A stretch of 64,000 bases of DNA from Microcystis wesenbergii NRERC-220 (lineage in GTDB: Bacteria; Cyanobacteriota; Cyanobacteriia; Cyanobacteriales; Microcystaceae), in assembly GCF_032027425.1 (NCBI RefSeq), contig NZ_JAVSJA010000001.1, forward strand, positions 248,001-312,000, given 5' to 3'. The notes below the pieces were generated by a model, which ran no database searches, was not told the DNA's origin, and saw only the letters and a program-made list of their open reading frames with translations. How positions within the stretch are numbered: position 1 is the stretch's first letter; every line of letters starts with the position of its first letter. Both the position numbers and the translations under genes were made by a program. Shown piece after piece: positions 53,331 through 61,785 of this stretch.

Positions 53331-53590
53331 AATCAAGTGTCACCAAAACGTTTCGTAAACAGCTTAATAATCTTCCTGCATCAGTTCAGGAACAAGCAGC
53401 AAAAGCTTATGCACTCTGGCAAGAAGATCCGTATCACCCCAGCCTTCAGTTTAAACAAGTCAGTCAAAAGCAACCGATCTACTCCGCTCGTGTCAGCCTT
53501 AACTATCGGGCTTTGGGTTTGTTAGAGTCTGAGCATATTTATTGGTACTGGATTGGCGCACATGATGAGTATTATATTCATCCTCTGTAA
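53327..53590 (+). CDS. RelE/ParE-type toxin, apparently orphan
   Basis: An 87-residue protein of the RelE/ParE superfamily: SSVTKTFRKQLNNLPASVQE opens, WQEDPYHPSLQFKQVSQKQP follows, then IYSARVSLNYRALGLLESEH and YWIGAHDEYYIHPL. The H-D-E-Y end with conserved Arg and Tyr is that of ribosome-dependent or free mRNA interferases in cyanobacteria. ATG 53327 overlaps the stop of the short upstream relic. With its antitoxin lost, the toxin may be mutated, silent, or controlled from elsewhere. Confidence 0.82.
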   Translation: MKSSVTKTFRKQLNNLPASVQEQAAKAYALWQEDPYHPSLQFKQVSQKQPIYSARVSLNYRALGLLESEHIYWYWIGAHDEYYIHPL

Positions 53591-53654
53591 GCGCAGGAAA
53601 TAACTGCATCGTTAAAAGCTTTGTAGATCTTATCCATAGAAAACTCCATGGCTA

Positions 53655-53764
53655 ATACTAAATCCGTTGAGTATAGCCTACATATCAGGATAGGCAAAAG
53701 GCACTCATGCAAAAGGCAAAAGGAGGAATAGATAATCAGTCTTTAATAACTGGATTTAGTATAA
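53655..53764. repeat. MITE, family H, copy 2
   Basis: ATACTAAATCCGTTGAGTAT at left and ACTGGATTTAGTATAAC at right are inverted ends. The interior matches 43647-43742. Confidence 0.85.
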
Positions 53765-54032
53765 CAACTTCTTGCAGGCAGAACGGAGGTTGACGCTATC
53801 GGTTATTATGCAAAAATAATCGCCGTTCGGCGCTTGACCGAAGGTTCAATCGGCTGTAAACAATAATACATTTGCACTAAACCATAAAATCGGCGTTGCA
53901 GCCATCAATATCTGAATGCTAATTGTGCATCGTATCTACAAGTTAACTTAGTCCCAAGTTTTAAGAATGGCCTAGAGAACAATTCATCCTTAAAATCAGC
54001 AACGCCAAATTAATTGGCACGGATAGAATCAG
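53765..54032. other. Gap after the MITE
   Basis: No gene, hairpin array or repeat shared with other gaps is seen here, apart from a short GCCGTTCGGCGCTTGACCG tract near 53822. Confidence 0.4.
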
Positions 54033-54067
54033 AAAACAACAAGGTGCGCTACAGCTTGTAACGCACC
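54033..54067 (-). terminator. Rho-independent terminator after the GH57 gene
   Basis: Minus strand: GGTGCGTTAC pairs with GTAGCGCACC (one T-G) around AAGCT, followed by TTGTTGTTTT. It lies 28 bp after the stop. Confidence 0.75.
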
Positions 54068-54094
54068 AAAATTTTTATTAATCTCTAACCGAGA

Positions 54095-55684
54095 TTACAG
54101 AGGTCGATAGACACGGTAATCGATATTGGGGAAAATATTATCGATTTCCTCGACTTTTTGCAACCAACCGGAGTCAATCTTCTCGGATTTCACATCTTCA
54201 TAGATTTTATTTAACCGCAGCAGATGGGAACGAGTGCGCCGGACAGCATAGGGAACCATTGTACCGGTTCGCATAATAAACGCCCAATCGGAAGATTGCG
54301 CTAATAATAACTCCCGGGCCGCCTGATTTAAAGCCCGTTCCTGTAATTCATCCTCCGCTTCATGATGACTTAATTCAATCATCCGTTCCGTGCCTTTGTG
54401 CAGGTGAGGATAGAGCCAAGCGTTAGTTTCATTCAGCCAGTATTCATGGAAACCCTTATAACCCCAACTGGATTGGGAAGGACGACAGACCTGCTGAGTC
54501 GGGTTAGCCCGGAGATAATCGGCTAAATGGGTCATTTGGTAGATATTTTGGTCATACCAAGACTTACGGAACAGAAAATCAATAAACCAGGGTCCCTCAT
54601 ACCACCAGTGACCGAATAACTCGGCATCGTAGGGAGAAACAACCAGGGGAGGACGGCCCATAATTCCCCCTAAACTCTCCACTTGCCGCTCGCGATTATA
54701 CATAAAATTGCCCGCGTGTTCGGCGGCCTTTTCTTTGGCCCAGTAGGGGTCATAAAGCCCTTTTTCCGATAAACCACCGTCCCGGCTAGTAATTTTGTGG
54801 TATTTGATGCCTATATTCTTGCGTTGACCGTTGGGCATGATATAGGGCTTAATATACTCGTATTCCGCTTCCCAGCCCAAATCTTTATAGAATTCCCGAT
54901 AAACTATATCCCCCGGATAACCGACTTGGGAAGACCAAACCTGTTGAGAGGATTCGTGGTCACGACCGAAAGCGGCCACCCCGGTTTCTGTGAAAATGGG
55001 CGCGTAACTGCCGTAACGGGGGCGAGGACGACCGTAGAGAATACCGTGGCCATCGACGAGGAAATAACGAATGCCCGCATCGGCTAACATTCTTTCTACC
55101 CCTTCATAGTAGGCACATTCCGGCAACCAAATGCCCTTGGGACGACGACCGAAATTTTCTTCGTAGTGTTGACAGGCCACCTCAATTTGCGCCCACACCG
55201 CTTGTGGGTACATTTTCATCAGGGGCATATAACCGTGAGTCGCACCACAGGTGATAATTTCTAGGTTATTACTGTCGAGGAATTGTTTAAATGCCTTGAC
55301 CAGATCTCGATCGTATTTTTCCCAAGTTTGTCGGATACTTTGGAAAGATTCAGCGTAATATTCGGCTAAGTAGCGAATATGACCATTGTGTTGATTATGG
55401 TCGATTTCTTTAGCGATTAATTCTTCTAACTTACCTAAGTGTTCTTCATAACGCTCTTGCAGTAACGGATCCCGCAGCATCGACACCAACGGCGGAGTCA
55501 TGCTCATGGTCATTTTAAAATCGATACCATCCCGCTTGAGACCTTCAAAAACTTGCAGCAGAGGGATGTAGGTTTCTGTGATTGCCTCGTATAACCATTC
55601 TTCTTCGAGGACGTAATCGCTTTCGGGATGGCGGACGAAGGGGAGATGAGCGTGGAGAACTAGGGCAACATAGCCAAAAGCCAT
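54095..55684 (-). CDS. GH57 1,4-alpha-glucan branching enzyme
   Basis: A 529-residue glycoside hydrolase family 57 protein, the archaeal-type branching enzyme also common in cyanobacteria. The nucleophile Glu189 lies in GIWLPECAYYEG and the acid/base Asp353 in VVSPYDAELFGHWW, positions close to those reported for the Thermococcus enzyme. The first strand reads ALVLHAHLPFVRHP with the metal-like HxH. A C-terminal helical domain (about 400-525, QSSWGYKGFHEYWLNETNAW) is the DUF1957 part. It would introduce alpha-1,6 branches in glycogen, complementing glgP. Confidence 0.93.
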   Translation of the reverse strand: MAFGYVALVLHAHLPFVRHPESDYVLEEEWLYEAITETYIPLLQVFEGLKRDGIDFKMTMSMTPPLVSMLRDPLLQERYEEHLGKLEELIAKEIDHNQHNGHIRYLAEYYAESFQSIRQTWEKYDRDLVKAFKQFLDSNNLEIITCGATHGYMPLMKMYPQAVWAQIEVACQHYEENFGRRPKGIWLPECAYYEGVERMLADAGIRYFLVDGHGILYGRPRPRYGSYAPIFTETGVAAFGRDHESSQQVWSSQVGYPGDIVYREFYKDLGWEAEYEYIKPYIMPNGQRKNIGIKYHKITSRDGGLSEKGLYDPYWAKEKAAEHAGNFMYNRERQVESLGGIMGRPPLVVSPYDAELFGHWWYEGPWFIDFLFRKSWYDQNIYQMTHLADYLRANPTQQVCRPSQSSWGYKGFHEYWLNETNAWLYPHLHKGTERMIELSHHEAEDELQERALNQAARELLLAQSSDWAFIMRTGTMVPYAVRRTRSHLLRLNKIYEDVKSEKIDSGWLQKVEEIDNIFPNIDYRVYRPL

Positions 55685-55831
55685 AGGATTTCTTCTTAGA
55701 ATTAAGGAATAAAACTTTAAGATTAGGTTGAGTAGATTTTATACTATCTTAAGCTTCTACAATAAAGAATATGATAAAAGTCGATCGACGATCGATCGAT
55801 TTCCTCAATCCCTAGGTTTACTAATTTTCCG

Positions 55832-56986
55832 ATGCTCCCATCTAACGAGCCACTGACTGCTTTAGGGAGAGAGACGACAACGCCTCTCTCGATTCAACTT
55901 TTACTATTTGTTGATGACCGTCCCAGTTCTCAAGAAATTATCCGTCAAATTCAGTCCTATCTCCAGTCTTTAAAGTCTGATTACCCAATTGACCTACAGA
56001 TCATCGAAATTCGCCAGCAACCTCATTTAGTCGAACATTTTCGCCTTGTAGCTACCCCTGCCTTGGTCAAAATTGCCCCCGGCCCCCGTCATACCCTCGC
56101 GGGCAGTAATCTGGTGGAACAGTTTAAAAAATGGTTGGTACGTTGGCAAAAAGCGATTAAAGAGGATATCAAAAATAATCACGCTGAGGATGGACAACGT
56201 CAAGAGATGGAACATTCGGGCGAACTCATCCGCATCGCCGATGAGGTTTTTCGTCTCAAACAGGAAAAGGAAGAATTATTAGAACAATTAAAATTTAAAG
56301 ACCAAATTTTGGCTATGTTAGCCCACGATTTACGCAGCCCTCTCACCGCCGCTTCCATCGCCGTGGAAACCCTAGAATTAGCCTATCATCAACCGGATAC
56401 TGAGCGCAGTCTGCAATTACGAGAACAACTGCACCAACAGGCCCGCAAACAGTTCCGGATTATGAACCGTTTGATCACAGATATTCTACAAGCTTCTAAG
56501 AGCATGGCGGCGCAATTCACTCTCCAACAGAGTAAATTTTATCTGCAATCCCTCTGTCAGGAAATTTTGTCTCAATTTACTGATACTTTTCAGGAAAAGA
56601 CTTTAATTCTCCAAAGCGATATCCCCCAAGATTTGCCCCCCGTCTATGCTGATGAGGAGTTAATCCGACAGGTGATTATTAATCTCTTGGAGAATGGGAT
56701 CAAATATACCCCCCCCGGCGGCGCAATTACCCTTTCTGTCCTCCATCGTACTACTCAAAAAGTACAGGTGAGCATCAGTGATACCGGCCCCGGCATTCCC
56801 GAAGAAAAACAAGAGCATATTTTTGAGGGTCATGTGCGTCTCAAACGGGATGAGGGTAAAGAAGGTTATGGCATCGGTTTATCGGTCTGTCGCAAGATTA
56901 TTCGCGCCCACTACGGTCAAATTTGGGTGGATAGTGTCCCTGACCACGGCAGTAGTTTTCACTTCACCCTGCCAGTTTATCGCTAA
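55832..56986 (+). CDS. sasA: Circadian clock output histidine kinase SasA
   Basis: A 384-residue SasA. Residues about 16-105 form the KaiB-like thioredoxin domain (IQLLLFVDDRPSSQEIIRQI, VATPALVKIAPGPRHTLAGS), which docks on KaiC. A coiled coil leads to the HisKA dimerisation domain with phosphoacceptor His165 in LAMLAHDLRSPLTAA. The HATPase_c domain follows with N-box LLENGIKYTPPGG, G1 DTGPGIP and G2 GIGLSVCRKII. It phosphorylates RpaA to drive rhythmic transcription. Its 3' end overlaps the convergent hydrolase gene by 23 bp. Confidence 0.96.
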   Translation: MLPSNEPLTALGRETTTPLSIQLLLFVDDRPSSQEIIRQIQSYLQSLKSDYPIDLQIIEIRQQPHLVEHFRLVATPALVKIAPGPRHTLAGSNLVEQFKKWLVRWQKAIKEDIKNNHAEDGQRQEMEHSGELIRIADEVFRLKQEKEELLEQLKFKDQILAMLAHDLRSPLTAASIAVETLELAYHQPDTERSLQLREQLHQQARKQFRIMNRLITDILQASKSMAAQFTLQQSKFYLQSLCQEILSQFTDTFQEKTLILQSDIPQDLPPVYADEELIRQVIINLLENGIKYTPPGGAITLSVLHRTTQKVQVSISDTGPGIPEEKQEHIFEGHVRLKRDEGKEGYGIGLSVCRKIIRAHYGQIWVDSVPDHGSSFHFTLPVYR

Positions 56987-57791
56987 AATGCTCCGCTAAC
57001 CAATTATCAATGTCCCCTAAAACTAAGTCGGGGATTTCCCAGGGGAACAGATGGGCCGTATCCGGGTAACATTTCCACTGACACAGTTTCAGTTTTTCGG
57101 CTGTTTCTTGGCTCGAGGCACTGGTAATATGGCGATCATTTGCCCCTGCCAGAACTAAGCAGGGAATTGTAATTGTGTCAAGAGATTTTAAACAATTGTT
57201 ACCTTTTTTTAAAGCCCGATTTAAAGCGCGATCGGCAGCTGGAGAAGTGCCTAAGTAGGCAGGAACAGCATCTTGAGCGAGATATTGATAGGCAATCGCT
57301 TGATGTTGTGAAAAAAGGTACTGAAACAGGGAACGACGGGCAAAAGTATCAATATTCCAACGCCACCCCGGTTTGATCTGATTGAGAATTGCCGCTATCC
57401 CCGTCAAAACTAAATCTGTGGTGGTGACGGGAGGATGACTACCCCAAGGCCGTCCGGCCGAGGCCACGAGAATTAAACCAGGAAAGCGATCGGGATACCG
57501 CAATACTAATTCCAGGGCGATTATACCCCCCAAAGACCAACCGAGAATTAAACATTGCGGGATTTTTTGGCGATCGAGCAGCCCGATTAAATCCTCTAGA
57601 TGTTCTTCTAGCTGAAAATCGCGGCGATAACGACTTTTACCGTAGCCGCGCAGATCCGGGGCCAGGGTTTGCCAGCGTTGGCAAAAATGCTCAGTAAATA
57701 CAGACATACTGGCTGCCGAACCGGGATGACCGTGCAGACAGAGGATCGGATAGCCATTACCTTTGATGTTAACGTTTAGAGCGATCGACAT
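56964..57791 (-). CDS. Alpha/beta-fold hydrolase
   Basis: A 275-residue hydrolase with ILCLHGHPGSAASM near 17 (oxyanion), LGWSLGGIIALEL near 84 (nucleophile Ser), LVLAGANDRHIT near 211 (acid) and DTAHLFPWE near 243 (His). The catalytic triad is complete. GWSLGG is common to the BioH-like and non-haem peroxidase-like groups, so the substrate is open. It ends inside the sasA 3' end in convergent orientation. Heptamer repeats lie just before its start. Confidence 0.9.
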   Translation of the reverse strand: MSIALNVNIKGNGYPILCLHGHPGSAASMSVFTEHFCQRWQTLAPDLRGYGKSRYRRDFQLEEHLEDLIGLLDRQKIPQCLILGWSLGGIIALELVLRYPDRFPGLILVASAGRPWGSHPPVTTTDLVLTGIAAILNQIKPGWRWNIDTFARRSLFQYLFSQHQAIAYQYLAQDAVPAYLGTSPAADRALNRALKKGNNCLKSLDTITIPCLVLAGANDRHITSASSQETAEKLKLCQWKCYPDTAHLFPWEIPDLVLGDIDNWLAEHFSDKLAG

Positions 57792-57799
57792 TGAGCAGT

Positions 57800-57840
57800 T
57801 ATCAGGAGTCAGTTATCAGTTATCAGTTATCAGTTATCAG
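57800..57840. repeat. Heptamer tandem repeat (AGTTATC)
   Basis: Five to six AGTTATC units immediately upstream of the hydrolase start. The same unit is at 40041 and in rnpB. Confidence 0.75.
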
Positions 57841-57888
57841 ATTTGAGTTTTAAGTGAGCAGTATGTATTAAGCGAGCAGTATTAAATA

Positions 57889-58101
57889 GGGTCTGCTGAA
57901 TAAATCTAAAAACCTTGTTGGATAAAAATTTTAGACTTTTTTCCCATCAAAAAGTGCCAGACCTTGGGGGGATCGGGGGGGAAATTTAGGCTCTTTTTCC
58001 CTGAAAATTAGGTAATTGACCCCCTGAAAATGGGTAAAACCCTACACCCCACACCCCACACCCTACACCCTACCCCCAGGAAAAACTTTTTCAGCAGACC
58101 C
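57889..58101. repeat. 213-bp MITE with 12-bp inverted ends and a TAAATA duplication
   Basis: GGGTCTGCTGAA at the left is inverted as TTCAGCAGACCC at the right, and TAAATA flanks both sides (57883-57888 and 58102-58107). The left part (AATAAATCTAAAAACCTTG) is shared with 23264-23290. The interior carries ACACCCC heptamers. No gene, so a transposase in trans is needed. Confidence 0.85.
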
Positions 58102-58208
58102 TAAATAGGAGTTTCCTACTGTCTTTTCACTGTTTACTGTTTACTGATCACTGATTATTGACCGGGATATATGAGCGATCGAGTCTCTGGTAAGTCATAC
58201 TAGAGAAT

Positions 58209-58711
58209 AGGAGAGAGTTGGTCTAGAGGTTGCGGGATCATTTTATCAATGATTCCGAGGAAAGTCCGAACTCCCGAAAGACCACACTTGCTGGATAACG
58301 TCCAGTGCGCGCGAGCGTGAGGATAGTGCCACAGAAAAATACCGCCCCCTTTTTTCAGTAATCAGTACACAGTAATCAGTAACGAAAGTAAATTCACTGA
58401 TAACTTTCCACTGATAACTGATCACTGATAACTGATCACTGATAACTGATAACTGATAACTGATTGGGGGTAAGGGTGCAAAGGTGCGGTAAGAGCGCAC
58501 CAGCAGTATCGAGAGGTACTGGCTCGGTAAACCCCGGTGGGGAGCAAGGTGGAGGGACAAAGGTTGGTCTTTTTCCTGTCCCGTTCTTAGGAACCGCTTG
58601 AGGTAATTGGTGACAATTATCCCAGATAGATAACCTCTATTCCAACAAAGGTAAAAGCAATTTTACTGCTGTTGGGAAATACAGAATTCGGCTTATGTCT
58701 GACTCTCTCCT
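58209..58711 (+). ncRNA. rnpB: RNase P RNA
   Basis: The catalytic RNA that matures tRNA 5' ends. Conserved elements in order are GAGGAAAGTCCGAACTCCC near 58256, GCCACAGAAAAATACCGCC near 58328, GGTAAGGGTGCAAAGGTGCG near 58470, AAGAGCGCACCAGCAGTATC, GGCTCGGTAAACCCC near 58522, and ACAGAATTCGGCTTATG near 58681. The ends GGAGAGAGT (58210) and ACTCTCTCC (58702) pair as P1. About 110 bp of heptamers (58357-58467) expand one stem of the specificity domain. It is upstream of the rnc gene on the same strand. Confidence 0.93.
58357..58467 (+). repeat. Heptamer insertion within rnpB
   Basis: CAGTAAT/CAGTACA-type units at the left and TAACTGATCACTGA units at the right form inverted arms. The RNA would extend as a long hairpin from a peripheral stem. 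Confidence 0.85.
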
Positions 58712-58785
58712 TTATCAGTTATCAGTTATCAGGAGTCAGTATTCAGTATTCAGGAGATAGGAGATTGCTTTTATTTATTCTCCCC

Positions 58786-58853
58786 ACACCCCACACCCCA
58801 CACCCTACACCCTACACCCTACACCCCACACCCCACACCCCACACCCCACACC
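58786..58853. repeat. Heptamer array (ACACCCC/ACACCCT)
   Basis: Nine to ten 7-bp units ending just before the rnc start. Preceded by TCAGTATTCAGTATTCAGGAG-like units. No spacers. Confidence 0.8.
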
Positions 58854-58870
58854 CCCTTCTTCCCGCTCCC

Positions 58871-59575
58871 ATGTCCTTAAGTGATCCGCGTCGCCAAAAA
58901 CAATTAAAAACCCTAGTGGAAAAGCTGGGTTTATCGGCTAATGTCCCCGTCAGGTGGGATTTATTGGATTTGGCTCTAACTCATCCCAGTGTTTCCCGTG
59001 ATCAGAATTATGAACAATTAGAATTTGTGGGCGATTCTGTGGTAAGACTCGTGGCGGCGGAGGTATTGTTAGAAACCTATCCGGAGGCGCTAGTGGGAGA
59101 ATTTGCCGCCCTGCGATCGATGATGGTTAGCGATCGCACTCTGGCGGAATTTGCGGATCGCTACGGTTTCGAGCGTTATTTGTTGGTATCAAGTAGTACG
59201 AGTATCGATCGGGCGGGGCGAATTTCCCGACTAGCAGACGCTTTTGAGGCGGTCTTGGGGGCTTTATATCTTAGTACACAGACGATGGTTTTAGTGCGTT
59301 CTTGGTTAGATGAGCCACTACGCGAAAAAGCGGCCGAAATTCGTCGAGATCCGGCCCGACAGAATTATAAGGATGCCTTGCAGGAGTGGACACAAGCAAA
59401 ATACAAAAAACTGCCGCAATATTTAGTAAAAGAAATCAATGGTTTAGATCAGGAGCGTTTTTGTGCGGAAGTGTGGTTAAATGAGCAGAAATTAGGAGTG
59501 GGAATAGGCAGAAGCAAAAAAGCGGCGGAACAGGCAGCGGCTAAATCGGCTTTTCTAGAAGTGGTTAAAGGCTAA
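58871..59575 (+). CDS. rnc: Ribonuclease III
   Basis: A 234-residue RNase III that cuts double-stranded RNA in rRNA and mRNA maturation. The signature NYEQLEFVGDSVVRL holds metal/catalytic residues E51 and D55, and LADAFEAVLGALYL holds D123 and E126. A dsRNA-binding domain occupies about 165-232 (YKDALQEWTQAKYKKLPQY and GIGRSKKAAEQAAAKSAF). All catalytic residues are intact. ATG 58871 follows a heptamer array; no typical ribosome-binding site precedes it. Confidence 0.95.
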   Translation: MSLSDPRRQKQLKTLVEKLGLSANVPVRWDLLDLALTHPSVSRDQNYEQLEFVGDSVVRLVAAEVLLETYPEALVGEFAALRSMMVSDRTLAEFADRYGFERYLLVSSSTSIDRAGRISRLADAFEAVLGALYLSTQTMVLVRSWLDEPLREKAAEIRRDPARQNYKDALQEWTQAKYKKLPQYLVKEINGLDQERFCAEVWLNEQKLGVGIGRSKKAAEQAAAKSAFLEVVKG

Positions 59576-59591
59576 ATGGAGATATTTTTGC

Positions 59592-60662
59592 CTAACGGAC
59601 GAATTGCCAGAGGCGAATTTTCAAATCATAATTACCACTAGCCAAATACTGCCCATCGGGACTAAAAGCCAGGGATTCCACCCAGTCGGAATTATTATCA
59701 AACCAGGCTAACTGTTTACCCGTGGTCACATCCCATAAACGCACACCGTCATTACTGGCACTAGCGAGAATTTGTCCGTTAGGATGGAGTGCCAGGGAAC
59801 GGATTCGGTTCGTATGACCGATGAGGGTAAATAATAACTTATTATTGCTCGTATCCCAGATTTTAATCGTGCGGTCTAAACTACCCGTAATTAAATTTTT
59901 ACCGTCGGGAGTGTATAAAAGCTTGCTAACCGCTTGGGGATGGGCGGAAAATTTCGATAAAAATTTGCCCTCGCGGATGTCCCAAAAATGTACCGCACCG
60001 TTTTCATGACCACTAGCCAGGGTGACACCATCGGATTTCATCCCTAGGGAATAAACAAAATTACCCACCCAATTTAAACGATAGAGGGGACGGCGGGGGG
60101 GTTGCACTGTCCAGAGGCGAATTCCTTCCAAACCACCACTAATTAAGGTTTTACCATCGGGAGTAACGGTGAGGGCGAGGACAGTATTACCGTGTTCGAG
60201 GGCAATTCCTAAATACTTGCCTTCCACCAGATTCCAAAAATTAATGGAACCATCTAAACCGCTACTAACTAATAATCTTTCGTTGGGACTAATGGCTAAA
60301 GCTTTGACGCTGGTCCTTTGGGCGCGAGTTTGGGAAACTTTCTGACCTGTTTTTACCGACCAAATTCTCAGGAGAGGATCGCTATCACTACCACCAGCGA
60401 GAACCAATTGGTTATCGGGACTGAAAATCAGAGCGTTAGGGGTGGATTGTTGCCCTTCTAAGGTTTTAGCGAGGGTAAGTCTGCCTAAACCTTCTACTAG
60501 GATAGTTTCTGGGGTTTTTTCGCCACTTTCAGCTGCGGGTTTAGGGGGGGCAATAGGACTTTGGGCATGACTAAGCTGATGTTCTCCGATTGTCAGCGTG
60601 GTTAAGACACTGACCACAATTGTCCAGACAAGTTTCTCCCCACCCATCAATCGGAATTTCAT
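59592..60662 (-). CDS. Exported WD40-repeat protein
   Basis: A 356-residue protein with an N-terminal signal (MKFRLMGGEKLVWTIVVSVL, probable cleavage after SHAQS near 35) and seven WD40 blades from residue 75 to the end. Blades end in motifs such as LRIWSVKTGQ, INFWNLVEGK, VHFWDIREGK, IKIWDTSNNK, VRLWDVTTGK and IRLWQFVR. It would form one beta propeller for protein binding, in the periplasm if exported. Partners unknown. Confidence 0.9.
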   Translation of the reverse strand: MKFRLMGGEKLVWTIVVSVLTTLTIGEHQLSHAQSPIAPPKPAAESGEKTPETILVEGLGRLTLAKTLEGQQSTPNALIFSPDNQLVLAGGSDSDPLLRIWSVKTGQKVSQTRAQRTSVKALAISPNERLLVSSGLDGSINFWNLVEGKYLGIALEHGNTVLALTVTPDGKTLISGGLEGIRLWTVQPPRRPLYRLNWVGNFVYSLGMKSDGVTLASGHENGAVHFWDIREGKFLSKFSAHPQAVSKLLYTPDGKNLITGSLDRTIKIWDTSNNKLLFTLIGHTNRIRSLALHPNGQILASASNDGVRLWDVTTGKQLAWFDNNSDWVESLAFSPDGQYLASGNYDLKIRLWQFVR

Positions 60663-60741
60663 AAATTTAGTTGAATATTAACGGTGCTATAGATTCTAGC
60701 CTTTGAGGGGATTGATTGCCAAGCAAGGTGAGATTTTTGAG

Positions 60742-61035
60742 CTAAGAAGGTCGATTTTTTTCGTTTTTCAGGGTTGGTAAAGCTACTTGACCCGATTGGG
60801 GCGGTAAATAGTATCTCGCTGTTTCTTCTCTGTTGATTGGCTTGGTTTTTTGGCTCTGTTGCCACCTGGCGAAGATAGCGATCGCCATAACCGTTGCCCC
60901 TAAAGATAGCAGTGTCCATCTTTGTCCTAGAACCCCGATGATGACATCTACTGCCGCTGCGGTAAAGATAAAGCTAGTTATTGGTTCTTGACGGTAAGCT
61001 TTCTTGAGAAAACGCGGCCAGAGGAGATTACTCAT
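60742..61035 (-). CDS. Small membrane protein (97 aa)
   Basis: A 97-residue protein with two hydrophobic segments (about 19-37 and 40-58, FIFTAAAVDVIIGVLGQRWT and LLSLGATVMAIAIFARWQ) and a cytosolic, charged tail ending NEKNRPS. The arrangement MSNLLWPRFLKKAYRQEP is plausible as a start. A shifted frame in the same stretch (60659-60919) lacks this composition and is not a gene. Function unknown. Confidence 0.65.
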   Translation of the reverse strand: MSNLLWPRFLKKAYRQEPITSFIFTAAAVDVIIGVLGQRWTLLSLGATVMAIAIFARWQQSQKTKPINREETARYYLPPQSGQVALPTLKNEKNRPS

Positions 61036-61353
61036 TTTATCTATTATTTCGACGGTTTCGATAATTCCAGCTTATCCTATCATCCTAGCAAAATGGTGTC
61101 GATCGGGTGATGGGGGTTTTTCAGTGATCGGTAAACAGTAATCAGTGAACAGTAATCAGTAAACAGTGAAAAGACAGTAGGCAACTGCTATTTAGGGTTG
61201 GCTGAATATCAGTGAAGCCCTAATTAAAATATCCCCGTCATGGAGATGTTTACGACAACCCATTTCAATTAATACAAGCAATTGCAGATCGTTAAAATGT
61301 TTAAAGCTAAGTACAGGACAAAAAGCTTGAAAAGTAGGCGGGAGTAGGGTTTG

Positions 61354-61785
61354 ATGAGAAATAGCACTAATCTCGAAAACCATATAAATCAGTATAGTGC
61401 CTTAAAGCAAGCCCTCCAACCCCATCTAGGATGGCATGGTGCCAGAATTTCCTTTCTCGCACTGTTTTTACTCGCCTTGCTCAAAGTCAAAACCGTCAAC
61501 CTGAGCGAGTTAGCAGTAGGATTTGGAGGTAAAGCCCTCAAAGAGTCTAACTACAAAAGATTACAACGCTTTTTCCGAAATTTCGAGCTTGATTACTTTG
61601 AGAGTGCCAAAACTGTCGTGGGTTGGGTGAATATCCCCCAACCTTGAGTATTGAGTCTTGACCGGACAACTTGGGAGTAGGTCCCGCATTGCTACAACAT
61701 CTTGACTGTAGGCATAGTTCACGAGGGAGTTGCCATTCCCTTACTGTGGTGGATGCTCCCGAAAAAAGGAAACTCGAACAGTGAT
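61354..61785 (+). pseudogene. IS4-family transposase, 5' portion with an internal stop and frame change
   Basis: From ATG 61354 reads INQYSALKQALQPHLGWHGA, VNLSELAVGFGGKALKESNY, RLQRFFRNFELDYFESAKTV, then stops at TGA after WVNIPQP (61645-61647). After that the text VLSLDRTTWE (first DDE aspartate) and, in a shifted frame, ILTVGIVHEGVAIPLLWWML continues. The match ends at about 61785. This is an IS4-type transposase cut off before the second catalytic acid. A terminal-repeat-like GGGTTGGCTGAATA lies upstream at 61195. Confidence 0.75.

Noticed and set aside
58246-58560. Open frame on the minus strand across rnpB
   Set aside because: It lies within the RNase P RNA and its peptide is made from the heptamer repeats (repeating SYQLSVISDQ-type text).
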